Source: an uncultured Desulfovibrio sp. (lineage in GTDB: Bacteria; Desulfobacterota; Desulfovibrionia; Desulfovibrionales; Desulfovibrionaceae). Taken from it: DNA of 6,265 nt. The stretch lies in NCBI GenBank assembly GCA_947176055.1, contig CAMWPE010000147.1, forward strand, positions 1-6,265, given 5' to 3'. Under the pieces are notes generated by a model. It was given only the letters and a program-made list of their open reading frames with translations. It was not told where the DNA came from and searched no databases. Positions 1 to 5,570 of this stretch are shown piece after piece; the first letter of the stretch is position 1, and every line of letters begins with the position of its first letter. The position numbers were made by a program, and so were the translations under genes.

Positions 1-740
1 TCCCGCGCGTGTTCAAACCTTTGCCGCGCGGCGCGTTGCCGGGGGCGCCGCCTTTCTGCATCGAGCCGGATCCGGACGACCGCCGCGATTACATAGCGGG
101 CGAGCGTTTTGGCTTTGGCCTGAAATTATTTTCCTACGCGCTCGAATATCTGCCTTTTTTCGTCCAGGCTATACGAGCCGCGGGAGAAAAGGGAATGGGC
201 CGATTCGATCCTCCGGGGAAATTCGCGCTCGATAAGGTCGAATGCGAAGGCGAGTCTCTTTACGACGCGGAAAACGATAATCTGACTATTCCCGCGCCCC
301 GAGTATTATGGCCGTTACCGGCCGTCGCTGAGAAGTTCGGCGACAAGATCGCTATTCGTTTAGCGACGCCGCTCCGGCATAAATCGGAAAATCGTTTTTC
401 CGCGAAACTTGAATTTGTCGATCTCTTTCATCTTGTCTTGCGCCGGTTAAGGGCCCTCGCTCTTCTGGACGGGGAAGATTTCAGGCTAGAGCGCGACCTG
501 TACGAGCGTTTGCGCGAAAAAGCGTTCGCGATCCGCGCGATGAAAGACGACTTAAGCTGGCGGGACTGGACGCGCTATTCGTCTAGACAGGACGCGGCCA
601 TGAGATTTGGCGGCCTTATGGGAAGCGTCGAGTACGAGGGAGATCTGGCCCCTTTCGCGAATTTTCTGCGCTTCGCGGAAATCGCCCATCTGGGGAAACA
701 GACGAGTTTCGGTCTTGGGAGATTGGAACTAATATATTGA
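1..740 (+). CDS. cas6: Cas6 pre-crRNA endoribonuclease, 5'-truncated by window edge
   Basis: Cas6 is the RAMP-fold endoribonuclease that cuts the CRISPR transcript within each repeat to make crRNAs for the Csm complex. The reading frame is open to the left edge (first whole codon at base 3), giving 245 codons before TGA at 738-740. The GTG at base 9 is in frame but is unlikely to be the true start, because the preceding codons (Pro-Arg) continue the same conserved stretch and the family is usually about 280-340 residues; an N-terminal part is missing. Visible family signs are the early PPFCIEPDPDDR segment, the FGFGLKLFSYALEYLPFF segment at the start of the second ferredoxin-like domain, GDLAPFANFLRFAEIAHLG near the C-terminus, and the glycine-rich loop GKQTSFGLGRLE (693-728), the hallmark of the PF10040-type Cas6 C-terminus. 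The usual catalytic histidine lies in the missing N-terminal part and cannot be checked. It is separated from the csm genes by 288 bp, so it may be transcribed separately. Confidence 0.9.
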   Translation, partial: PRVFKPLPRGALPGAPPFCIEPDPDDRRDYIAGERFGFGLKLFSYALEYLPFFVQAIRAAGEKGMGRFDPPGKFALDKVECEGESLYDAENDNLTIPAPRVLWPLPAVAEKFGDKIAIRLATPLRHKSENRFSAKLEFVDLFHLVLRRLRALALLDGEDFRLERDLYERLREKAFAIRAMKDDLSWRDWTRYSSRQDAAMRFGGLMGSVEYEGDLAPFANFLRFAEIAHLGKQTSFGLGRLELIY

Positions 741-749
741 CGCGTCAAT
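736..749. promoter_or_regulatory. 14-bp perfect palindrome overlapping the cas6 stop codon
   Basis: ATTGACGCGTCAAT is identical to its reverse complement over all 14 bases (736 pairs with 749, through 742 with 743); the symmetry stops at the next base pair. It spans the cas6 TGA and the first 9 bases of the intergenic gap. Each strand contains TTGACG, a 5/6 match to a sigma70 -35 box, but no good -10 box lies at 16-18 bp on the + strand. As RNA it would fold into only a 5-bp AT-rich stem with no T-tract after it, so a dimeric-protein binding site is more plausible than a terminator. The binding role is inferred. Confidence 0.4.
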
Positions 750-788
750 TCCCCTCGCGAATAGAGTTGGTCTCTTTTCGCGGCGAGC

Positions 789-815
789 TTGCGAGGATCC
801 GGCAAGTATTATAAA
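789..815 (+). promoter_or_regulatory. Weak sigma70-like promoter candidate for the csm operon
   Basis: TTGCGA (789-794, 4/6 match to TTGACA) is followed after 15 bp by TATAAA (810-815, 5/6 match to TATAAT), at the left edge of the AT-rich patch. A second AT-rich hexamer, TATAAC, sits at 830-835 without a good -35 box. The 15-bp spacing is short for sigma70, so this is a suggestion only. If real, transcripts would carry a leader of about 200 nt before cas10, containing the nested inverted repeat and the start-site hairpin. Confidence 0.2.
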
Positions 816-926
816 GTTTCGGAAGATTATATAACCTATTCGTATTGGGCGGCGAATCGTCCCGCTGGACACGTTTTTCCGCCTTCGCGGATTTTTCGCG
901 ATCAGGGCTGAAAAACGGACCGGAAA

Positions 927-969
927 CCGCGAAGATTTTCTCTTTTTCGGGAAATTTCCCGGTTCGCGG
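927..969. promoter_or_regulatory. Nested inverted repeat with a 14-bp perfect palindrome core
   Basis: The core CGGGAAATTTCCCG (948-961) is a perfect 14-bp palindrome. It is enclosed by 7-base arms CCGCGAA (927-933) and TTCGCGG (963-969), which are exact reverse complements. As RNA, the outer arms would form a 7-bp stem enclosing an inner 5-bp stem with an AATT loop, with a 14-nt bulge on the left and 1 nt on the right. As DNA, the core resembles an operator for a dimeric regulator. It lies 67 bp upstream of cas10. No T-run follows, which argues against a terminator. Function is inferred. Confidence 0.4.
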
Positions 970-996
970 GGTATTCGCGGCTTGTTAAATCTAATT

Positions 997-1017
997 TTCC
1001 GGCGCGTCTCGCCGGAA
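997..1017 (+). promoter_or_regulatory. Hairpin abutting the cas10 Shine-Dalgarno sequence
   Basis: TTCCGGCG (997-1004) and CGCCGGAA (1010-1017) form an 8-bp stem with a 5-nt loop. It can be lengthened by a T-G wobble (996/1018) and a T-A pair (995/1019). The Shine-Dalgarno bases GAGGA (1018-1022) begin immediately after the stem, 6 nt before the cas10 ATG, so the extended form would sequester the first two of them. This arrangement could limit or gate translation of Cas10. That is an inference from position; no regulator is identified. Confidence 0.45.
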
Positions 1018-1028
1018 GAGGAAGCGCG

Positions 1029-3413
1029 ATGAATCTGGCTGTCATAAGCGCGCTGTCGCGCGATATTGGCTTATTCGCCAGTCTTGCCGGACAACCCGCC
1101 TCGCCGCGGGAAGATTGTCCCGAAGCGGACGAATTTTTGCTGTATACCCGCTACTTTATCGAACAGGACCTGCCCTTGCCGCCGGCGTTGGAGGCGGCCC
1201 GGAGCAGGATCGCCGCCATGGCGACCTGGGGTATATCCGGGGACGAAGACAAAAGAGCGCGGGACGCGATCATCAGAGCCGCGTCCCTGGCCGGAGGCGC
1301 GGATAAAGAAGAAAACCGGACGAAAGGCGAGCGCGAGGACGCGAGATTAAATTCTATCTTCGCGGACGCGAGTCTGGGAGGAAGGGGAATACCGGCCGAC
1401 GCGCCGCCGACGCGCTACCGGCTCGCGCCGCTTGGTCCGGACGACTCCCTTTTTCCGGTCGCGGACGCCGCGCGGGAAGGCGATTATCCCGCGTTATGGG
1501 AAAAATTCGCCGTCGCGCTAAAGAAACTGCCCCTCGACGCAGGCGAAAAAAACTGGCTCGATTCCTATATCTCCCTGCTCGAGCGTTATTTATGGTGCAT
1601 TCCCGCTGGCTCGTCGGGGACCGGCGCGTCCCTTTACGATCATGCAGCCATGACCGCGGCGATTGCCCAGGCAATTTTGGCCTGTCCCGCGGGGGAAGAA
1701 AAATTTTTGCTTTTTGGCGGCGATCTTTCCGGCATACAGGCTTTTATTTTCGGCAGGGAAGAACCGGCGGACAGAGGGGCCGTTAGGCTCTTGCGCGCCC
1801 GCTCTTTTATCTTGCAGGCCATTACGCGCTCGGTCTGGCTCGTCCTGCTGGAAAGACTCGATCTCGCGCCCGTCGCGAAAATTATGGACGCGGGGGGCCG
1901 TTTTAACTTGCTTCTGCCGGATACGGAGCGGACGCGAACCGTATTGGACAAGCTGGAGGAAGAAGCGGAAAGCTGGCTATACGATAATTTCCTGGGCGCT
2001 ATTCGCCTCAACCTGGGAAGATTGTACGTCAGGCCGGAAGCTTTGAGCCAGGCCAATTTTGGCGAAAAATTTCGCGAGTTCGGGGACGAGCTGGAAAAGG
2101 CCAAATTGCGGCCTTTTTCGCGCATCCTTGCCAAACTGCCTTTCCCGCCGACAAACTACGAAGATTACGGTCAATTTGGCGAATGCGACTATTGTCATAG
2201 CCGCCCCGGAGCCTCGCTTGAAGAGGGGCGCTCCGCGTGCCGTCAATGTCGCGAACTCATGGAACTTGGGCGCGAATTGCCAAAAGCCGGATTTATAGTT
2301 TTTGGTCGCGAGTTTGGCAAAAGCGACAAGACATATCCGGATCTGCTTTTCGATGGTCTGGGTCTTCGCTTTTGCGACAAAAGACCGGACGGCGCGGACG
2401 CCGCGGAGGCGTTGAATATTCTTTCTGTTCGCGGGGAAACCGTCTTTACGGCGATCCCTCTCGCGCTCTGGCGACCGGTCGTCACTGAAAAAGATCTGGA
2501 GAAATTTGGCGACACGGCGCGAATCGTTGACGCTAATGACGGCGAATGGAAATTGGGCGCTCCCAAGACCTTTTCCATGCTGGCCGATTGCGCCCTGGTT
2601 CCTCCGGCCAAACCCGGCGATTCCTGGACATCGATAGCCTGCCTGGGTGTATGCAAGGCCGATGTGGATAATCTTGGCATGATCTTTAGCAGCGGTTTTG
2701 GCGACAAATTCGGCGTCTCCCGCTACGCCATGCTCGCGAGGATGCTAAATCATTTTTTCGCGGGCTATCTGCCGGAATTAATCCGCTCCCATTTCCCCGA
2801 CATGTACATTGTGTTCGCCGGAGGCGACGACGTGTTCGTTATCGGTCCATGGAACCAGGCTATCGCTTTCGCCATGCGTATGGCGGCGGATTTCCGCAAA
2901 TTCAGCGGCGACAATCCCGCTGTGACCCTTTCGGCCGGGCTGCCGCTTATCAAAGCGTCCCTGCCTATGCGGGCTGTCCGCGAGGAAGCCGAAAATTGCC
3001 TGGAGGCATCCAAGGAGTACGCGACGCCGGCCGGCCGGAATCAAATAGCCCGCGATTATAAAAACGCCGTCACGCTTTTCGGCTCTTCGGCGCGTTGGCG
3101 CGAAGCGAGGGAATCGCTGGAATTTGGCGAAAAGCTCGCGTCATGGCGCGAAAAAGGTTTAATAACGTCGGGTTTTTTGCGGCGGTTGCTCGGCTACGCG
3201 CGCCAATGCAAGGGTTTTTACGCTGGGCGCGATCTTGCGAAAAACGCCATGTATCTTTCCCATTTTCAATACGATCTCGCCCGGAACTGGAAGCCGGGAG
3301 ACGATTTTAAAGCCGGAAAGACGGAGTTGCAAAAACTGGTCAACGACAAAGACAAATTCATGGCCGCGGAAATGGGCATTTCCTGGGCGATTTACCGGAC
3401 CAGAACATCGTAA
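1029..3413 (+). CDS. cas10: Cas10/Csm1, type III-A large subunit with intact GGDD and degenerate HD domain
   Basis: Large subunit of the Csm effector; its Palm2 domain makes cyclic oligoadenylates from ATP when target RNA is bound. Length is 794 aa, usual for Csm1. The ATG at 1029 has GAGGA 6 nt upstream and is the first possible start in the frame. Domains in order: a degenerate HD region (1-115) in which LSRDIGLF (9-16) replaces the family LHDIGKF, and AASLAGGADKEE (84-95) matches the position of ADWLSSGER; the SLYDHAAMTAAIA segment (201-213) that ends the HD-linker region; Palm1 with GGDLSGIQAFIF (230-241) and LLRARSFILQAI; zinc ribbon C386-X2-C389-X14-C404-X2-C407; Palm2 with KADVDNLG (543-550) and GGDD (598-601); then a helical Cas11-like C-terminal domain. 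H205 is the first histidine, so HD ssDNase activity is probably lost, while the cyclase appears intact. First gene of the csm run, 14 bp before csm2. Confidence 0.96.
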   Translation: MNLAVISALSRDIGLFASLAGQPASPREDCPEADEFLLYTRYFIEQDLPLPPALEAARSRIAAMATWGISGDEDKRARDAIIRAASLAGGADKEENRTKGEREDARLNSIFADASLGGRGIPADAPPTRYRLAPLGPDDSLFPVADAAREGDYPALWEKFAVALKKLPLDAGEKNWLDSYISLLERYLWCIPAGSSGTGASLYDHAAMTAAIAQAILACPAGEEKFLLFGGDLSGIQAFIFGREEPADRGAVRLLRARSFILQAITRSVWLVLLERLDLAPVAKIMDAGGRFNLLLPDTERTRTVLDKLEEEAESWLYDNFLGAIRLNLGRLYVRPEALSQANFGEKFREFGDELEKAKLRPFSRILAKLPFPPTNYEDYGQFGECDYCHSRPGASLEEGRSACRQCRELMELGRELPKAGFIVFGREFGKSDKTYPDLLFDGLGLRFCDKRPDGADAAEALNILSVRGETVFTAIPLALWRPVVTEKDLEKFGDTARIVDANDGEWKLGAPKTFSMLADCALVPPAKPGDSWTSIACLGVCKADVDNLGMIFSSGFGDKFGVSRYAMLARMLNHFFAGYLPELIRSHFPDMYIVFAGGDDVFVIGPWNQAIAFAMRMAADFRKFSGDNPAVTLSAGLPLIKASLPMRAVREEAENCLEASKEYATPAGRNQIARDYKNAVTLFGSSARWREARESLEFGEKLASWREKGLITSGFLRRLLGYARQCKGFYAGRDLAKNAMYLSHFQYDLARNWKPGDDFKAGKTELQKLVNDKDKFMAAEMGISWAIYRTRTS

Positions 3414-3427
3414 ACGGAGGCTCTTAT

Positions 3428-3841
3428 ATGCCGAAATTCGAATATTTTAAAGACGGGGCGATCAATCCGGAGCTTGTGGACAAGGAGGCCAAAATATGGG
3501 CCGACAAATTTGTGCCCAAAAGCGATCCGCGCGCCGGCAAGCTAAAAATCATCAACTCCGCCCAGCTTCGTCGCTTTTACGGCGACGTAAAAAGGCTCGA
3601 GACGCGTTGGCTGAACAGCGCGGAAAAGAAAAAGACTTTTAGCGAAATTCTGCCCATGATCAAACTCCTCAAGGCGAAATCCGCTTACGCCTACAAACGG
3701 GATCTCGTTCCGGACAGTTTTCGCGAATGGATTTGGGACAATGTCGACCAGATCCATGAAGAAAAAGATTTTAAAGCCTTTCTGCTCTATTTCGAGGCTG
3801 TCGTTGGATTCTGTTACGGCAACGGTTTGAGAGACAAATAA
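3428..3841 (+). CDS. csm2: Csm2, type III-A small subunit (Cas11)
   Basis: Small, mostly helical subunit present in several copies along the Csm complex. It forms the inner filament that contacts the crRNA-target duplex and links Cas10 to Csm5. Length is 137 aa, typical of the family. The ATG at 3428 has a strong GGAGG (3416-3420) 7 nt upstream. Family signs are the N-terminal YFKDGAINPELVDKEA, QLRRFY (46-51) in the first core helix, LLKAKSAYAYKRDLVPDSF (80-98), and a C-terminal FEAVVGFCYG helix (122-131). The protein is Lys/Arg rich, as expected for a nucleic-acid-lining subunit. It starts 14 bp after cas10 and ends in tandem TAA TAA stops (3839-3844). No catalytic role is known for Csm2. 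Confidence 0.95.
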   Translation: MPKFEYFKDGAINPELVDKEAKIWADKFVPKSDPRAGKLKIINSAQLRRFYGDVKRLETRWLNSAEKKKTFSEILPMIKLLKAKSAYAYKRDLVPDSFREWIWDNVDQIHEEKDFKAFLLYFEAVVGFCYGNGLRDK

Positions 3842-3865
3842 TAAGGCGTTTTCGGGGCGCCAACT

Positions 3866-3888
3866 CCGTCCGGCAAACATTCCGGCGG
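3866..3888 (+). promoter_or_regulatory. Hairpin in the csm2-csm3 spacer
   Basis: CCG-T-CCGG (3866-3873) pairs with CCGG-CGG (3882-3888). This gives a 7-bp GC-rich stem with one bulged T (3869) and the 8-nt loop CAAACATT. It is the only sizeable spacer inside the csm gene run (65 nt to the preferred csm3 start). No T-tract follows, so it is not an intrinsic terminator. It lies 3 nt before an in-frame ATG at 3892 and 5 nt before the Shine-Dalgarno used by the ATG at 3907. A role as an mRNA processing or stabilising element that raises Csm3 output is possible but unproven. Confidence 0.4.
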
Positions 3889-3893
3889 TTAAT

Positions 3894-3897
3894 GGAG
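3894..3897 (+). promoter_or_regulatory. Ribosome binding site deciding the csm3 start
   Basis: GGAG lies 9 nt before ATG 3907. The alternative in-frame ATG at 3892 has only GGCGG (3884-3888) 3 nt upstream, too close and buried in the hairpin stem. The site therefore favours 3907, which also gives an N-terminus of the usual Csm3 form. Confidence 0.55.
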
Positions 3898-3906
3898 ATT
3901 GCTTTC

Positions 3907-4593
3907 ATGGAGCTTATCACAATTCACAAAATCAGCGGTGTAATTCTCCTGCAATCCGGCTTGCATATAGGCGCGGGCAAGGACGCCGTGGAGATCGGCG
4001 GTCTGGACAATCCCATCGTGAAAAATCCTTTGAACAACGCGCCGTACATCCCGGGCTCGTCCCTGAAAGGGAAAATGCGCTCCCTGCTCGAGGCCCGGCT
4101 CATGGGCGAGCGACCCGAAACGCGCAAATCCCTTGAAAAAGGCAAACCTTGCCAATGCGGCAAGGCCGGTTGTCCCATCTGCGTCATCTTCGGCGTTTCC
4201 GGCTCCGTATCGACTGAAGGCAACCTTGGCCCGACGCGCCTGCTTGTCCGCGACTCCTTGCTCGCGCCCGAAGACCTTGAGCTTTTCAAAAAGGGCGAAT
4301 TGCCCATGGAAATCAAATACGAAAACAGCATCGATAGACGGACTGGCGTGGCCAATCCCCGACCCCTCGAGCGGGTTCCGGCGGGCGTGAAGTTCGCTTT
4401 CAATCTTGGCTTTCGCGTTTATAAAGGCGACAAGGAAGATTTGCTCGACTGGCTGTTCAAGGGCATGAGGATGGTCGAGCTGGACGCGCTGGGCGGGAGC
4501 GGCTCGCGCGGTTGCGGGGAAGTCCGTTTTCTGGACATCCATGTGGACGAACAATTGCGGTATGAGAATCTGGACGGAATCAAAATATTTTAG
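3907..4593 (+). CDS. csm3: Csm3 (Cas7 family), crRNA backbone subunit and target-RNA nuclease
   Basis: Csm3 is present in several copies, forms the helical backbone on the crRNA, and cuts bound target RNA at 6-nt intervals. From ATG 3907 it is 228 aa, the usual size; starting at 3892 would add MEIAF. Motifs are GLHIGAG (18-24), EIGGLDNPIVKNP (29-41) in which D34 aligns with the catalytic Asp (D33 in the Streptococcus thermophilus protein), YIPGSSLKGKMRSLLE (47-62), ENSIDRRTGVANPRPLER (139-156), and the C-terminal glycine-rich LGGSGSRGCG (195-204). A Cys cluster C82-X-C84-X4-C89-X2-C92, just before IFG, looks like a zinc site of the kind found in some Csm3 proteins. The position usually held by Tyr in SRGYG is Cys203 here. 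Target RNA cleavage should be intact. It follows csm2 after a hairpin-bearing spacer and precedes csm4 by 14 bp. Confidence 0.95.
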   Translation: MELITIHKISGVILLQSGLHIGAGKDAVEIGGLDNPIVKNPLNNAPYIPGSSLKGKMRSLLEARLMGERPETRKSLEKGKPCQCGKAGCPICVIFGVSGSVSTEGNLGPTRLLVRDSLLAPEDLELFKKGELPMEIKYENSIDRRTGVANPRPLERVPAGVKFAFNLGFRVYKGDKEDLLDWLFKGMRMVELDALGGSGSRGCGEVRFLDIHVDEQLRYENLDGIKIF

Positions 4594-4607
4594 CCGCGAG
4601 GTTCTCC

Positions 4608-5570
4608 ATGGCCATTTTCCGTTTTATAATAACGCCCGTCTCGCCCTGGGCGGACAGACTGAACAGCGACACGCTTAACGGTCTCGTCTGCCTCTACGCC
4701 GCGGAGAAGGAGGGCGACGCCTTTTGCCGGGAATTGATCGCCGCCTTCGAAGCCGGTCGACCGCCTTTTGTCCTCTCTTCGGTCATGGCCGAAAACTGCC
4801 TGCCTATGCCCGTCTTGCCTCCGGCGCCTCCGGGAGCGAAATTCGCCGACGACGAAATTGACAAGTTGCCGCCGGCGGAACGGGAATTCGCTCGCGCGCA
4901 AAAATTCAAGAAATTCCGCAAAAAATCCTGGATTTCCCTCGATGCCTGGCAAAAAGTTAAAAATGATCTGTCCCTGGGCAATCTCTTTCAGGCCGAAGGC
5001 GACAAAGAAAGGAAAAAAGGCCAGGCTCAAGGATTCGAACCGCATGTCGCCATCGACAGGGCGACGGGAGCGGCGGCCCAGGGTCAACTTTTTTTCCGGA
5101 GACTGACATATTTCGATCCGGAAACGCGCTTTCACCTCTACGGGAAAACGGATGATCCGGACTGGCTTTTAAAGTATCTCCAGTTAATTGGCCAATGGGG
5201 TTTCGGCCGCGACGCCAGTTCCGGCAACGGCCAGTTCGAAGTCTCGCGGGATAATAATTTCGATGAGTCCAGCCTTTCCCTCGCCGATCCCGGATCGATG
5301 GACGCCCGGCTTTTGTTGTCCGTCTGCGCGGCGCCGGATATGAACGGACTGGACGGTTATTACCGGCTCGAGGTAAAGCGAGGCAAGACCGCTCCGGGCC
5401 ATAAAAATCCATTCAAAAAACCTTTTCTCATGTTGAGGGAAGGCGCGATCCTTAAGGAAATGCCGAAGGGCGCCTTCGTATTGAGGAATCTCAACGCCGA
5501 TCCGGCCATCGTCCAGATAACGCAACCATTTTCAGCGCCCTGCCGCCTGTCCCGGGAGATCCGCTCATGA
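4608..5570 (+). CDS. csm4: Csm4 (Cas5 family), crRNA 5'-end cap subunit
   Basis: Csm4 is the Cas5-type RAMP subunit that holds the repeat-derived 5' tag of the crRNA and docks Cas10 at the base of the Csm complex. Length is 320 aa, within the family range. The ATG at 4608 has GAGG (4598-4601) 6 nt upstream. Motifs are SDTLNGLVCLYAA (20-32; the family usually has SDTLFG), the Pro-rich LPMPVLPPAPP, a Lys-rich segment around KFKKFRKKSW, HVAIDRATGAAAQGQLFF (146-163) matching the family x-x-x-DRxTG...G.LF block, and the glycine-rich GFGRDASSGNGQF (198-210). A KNPFKKPFLMLREGA block follows near the C-terminus. It starts 14 bp after csm3, and its TGA overlaps the csm5 ATG (ATGA, 5567-5570), so the two are probably translationally coupled. 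No nuclease activity is expected. Confidence 0.93.
   Translation: MAIFRFIITPVSPWADRLNSDTLNGLVCLYAAEKEGDAFCRELIAAFEAGRPPFVLSSVMAENCLPMPVLPPAPPGAKFADDEIDKLPPAEREFARAQKFKKFRKKSWISLDAWQKVKNDLSLGNLFQAEGDKERKKGQAQGFEPHVAIDRATGAAAQGQLFFRRLTYFDPETRFHLYGKTDDPDWLLKYLQLIGQWGFGRDASSGNGQFEVSRDNNFDESSLSLADPGSMDARLLLSVCAAPDMNGLDGYYRLEVKRGKTAPGHKNPFKKPFLMLREGAILKEMPKGAFVLRNLNADPAIVQITQPFSAPCRLSREIRS

Larger units (their letters stand above)
741..1028 (+). other. Non-coding gap between cas6 and cas10 (probable control region)
   Basis: No convincing gene is present here. The cas10 frame stays open upstream to the TGA at 909-911 but contains no ATG, GTG or TTG codon before 1029. An AT-rich patch at about 806-843 stands out from the GC-rich surroundings and would suit a promoter. 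The gap also holds two palindromic elements and a hairpin, listed separately. No CRISPR repeat-spacer pattern and no tRNA-like fold were seen. Confidence 0.6.

Noticed and set aside
753..796. Inverted repeat CCTCGC ... GCGAGG after cas6
   Set aside because: Six-base arms, a 32-nt loop and no T-tract; expected by chance in CG-rich sequence full of TCGCG words.
879..896. Short hairpin CCGCCTTCGCGG followed by TTTTT, possible intrinsic terminator of cas6
   Set aside because: Only a 4-bp stem with a 5-T run interrupted soon after, and about 140 bp past the cas6 stop; too weak to call.
777..980. TTCGCGG occurring four times in the cas6-cas10 gap (777, 884, 963, 974)
   Set aside because: Spacing is irregular and closely related words (TTCGCG, GCGAA) are frequent throughout the genes here, so this looks like genomic word bias rather than a site array.
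741..1028. Possible CRISPR repeat remnant or leader in the cas6-cas10 gap
   Set aside because: No regularly spaced direct repeat of 24-40 nt is present; only short palindromes and a hairpin.
912..1028. Upstream extension of cas10 that might restore a proper HD domain
   Set aside because: The frame is open to the TGA at 909-911 but has no ATG, GTG or TTG, and its translation has no HD motif.
1640..2134. Minus-strand open frame opposite the Palm1 region of cas10 (164 codons)
   Set aside because: Low-complexity Ser/Arg-rich translation with no motif; a shadow of cas10.
3889..4554. Long open frame on the minus strand opposite csm3 (221 codons)
   Set aside because: It mirrors the codon bias of csm3, has no recognisable motif, and the + strand frame carries clear Csm3 motifs.
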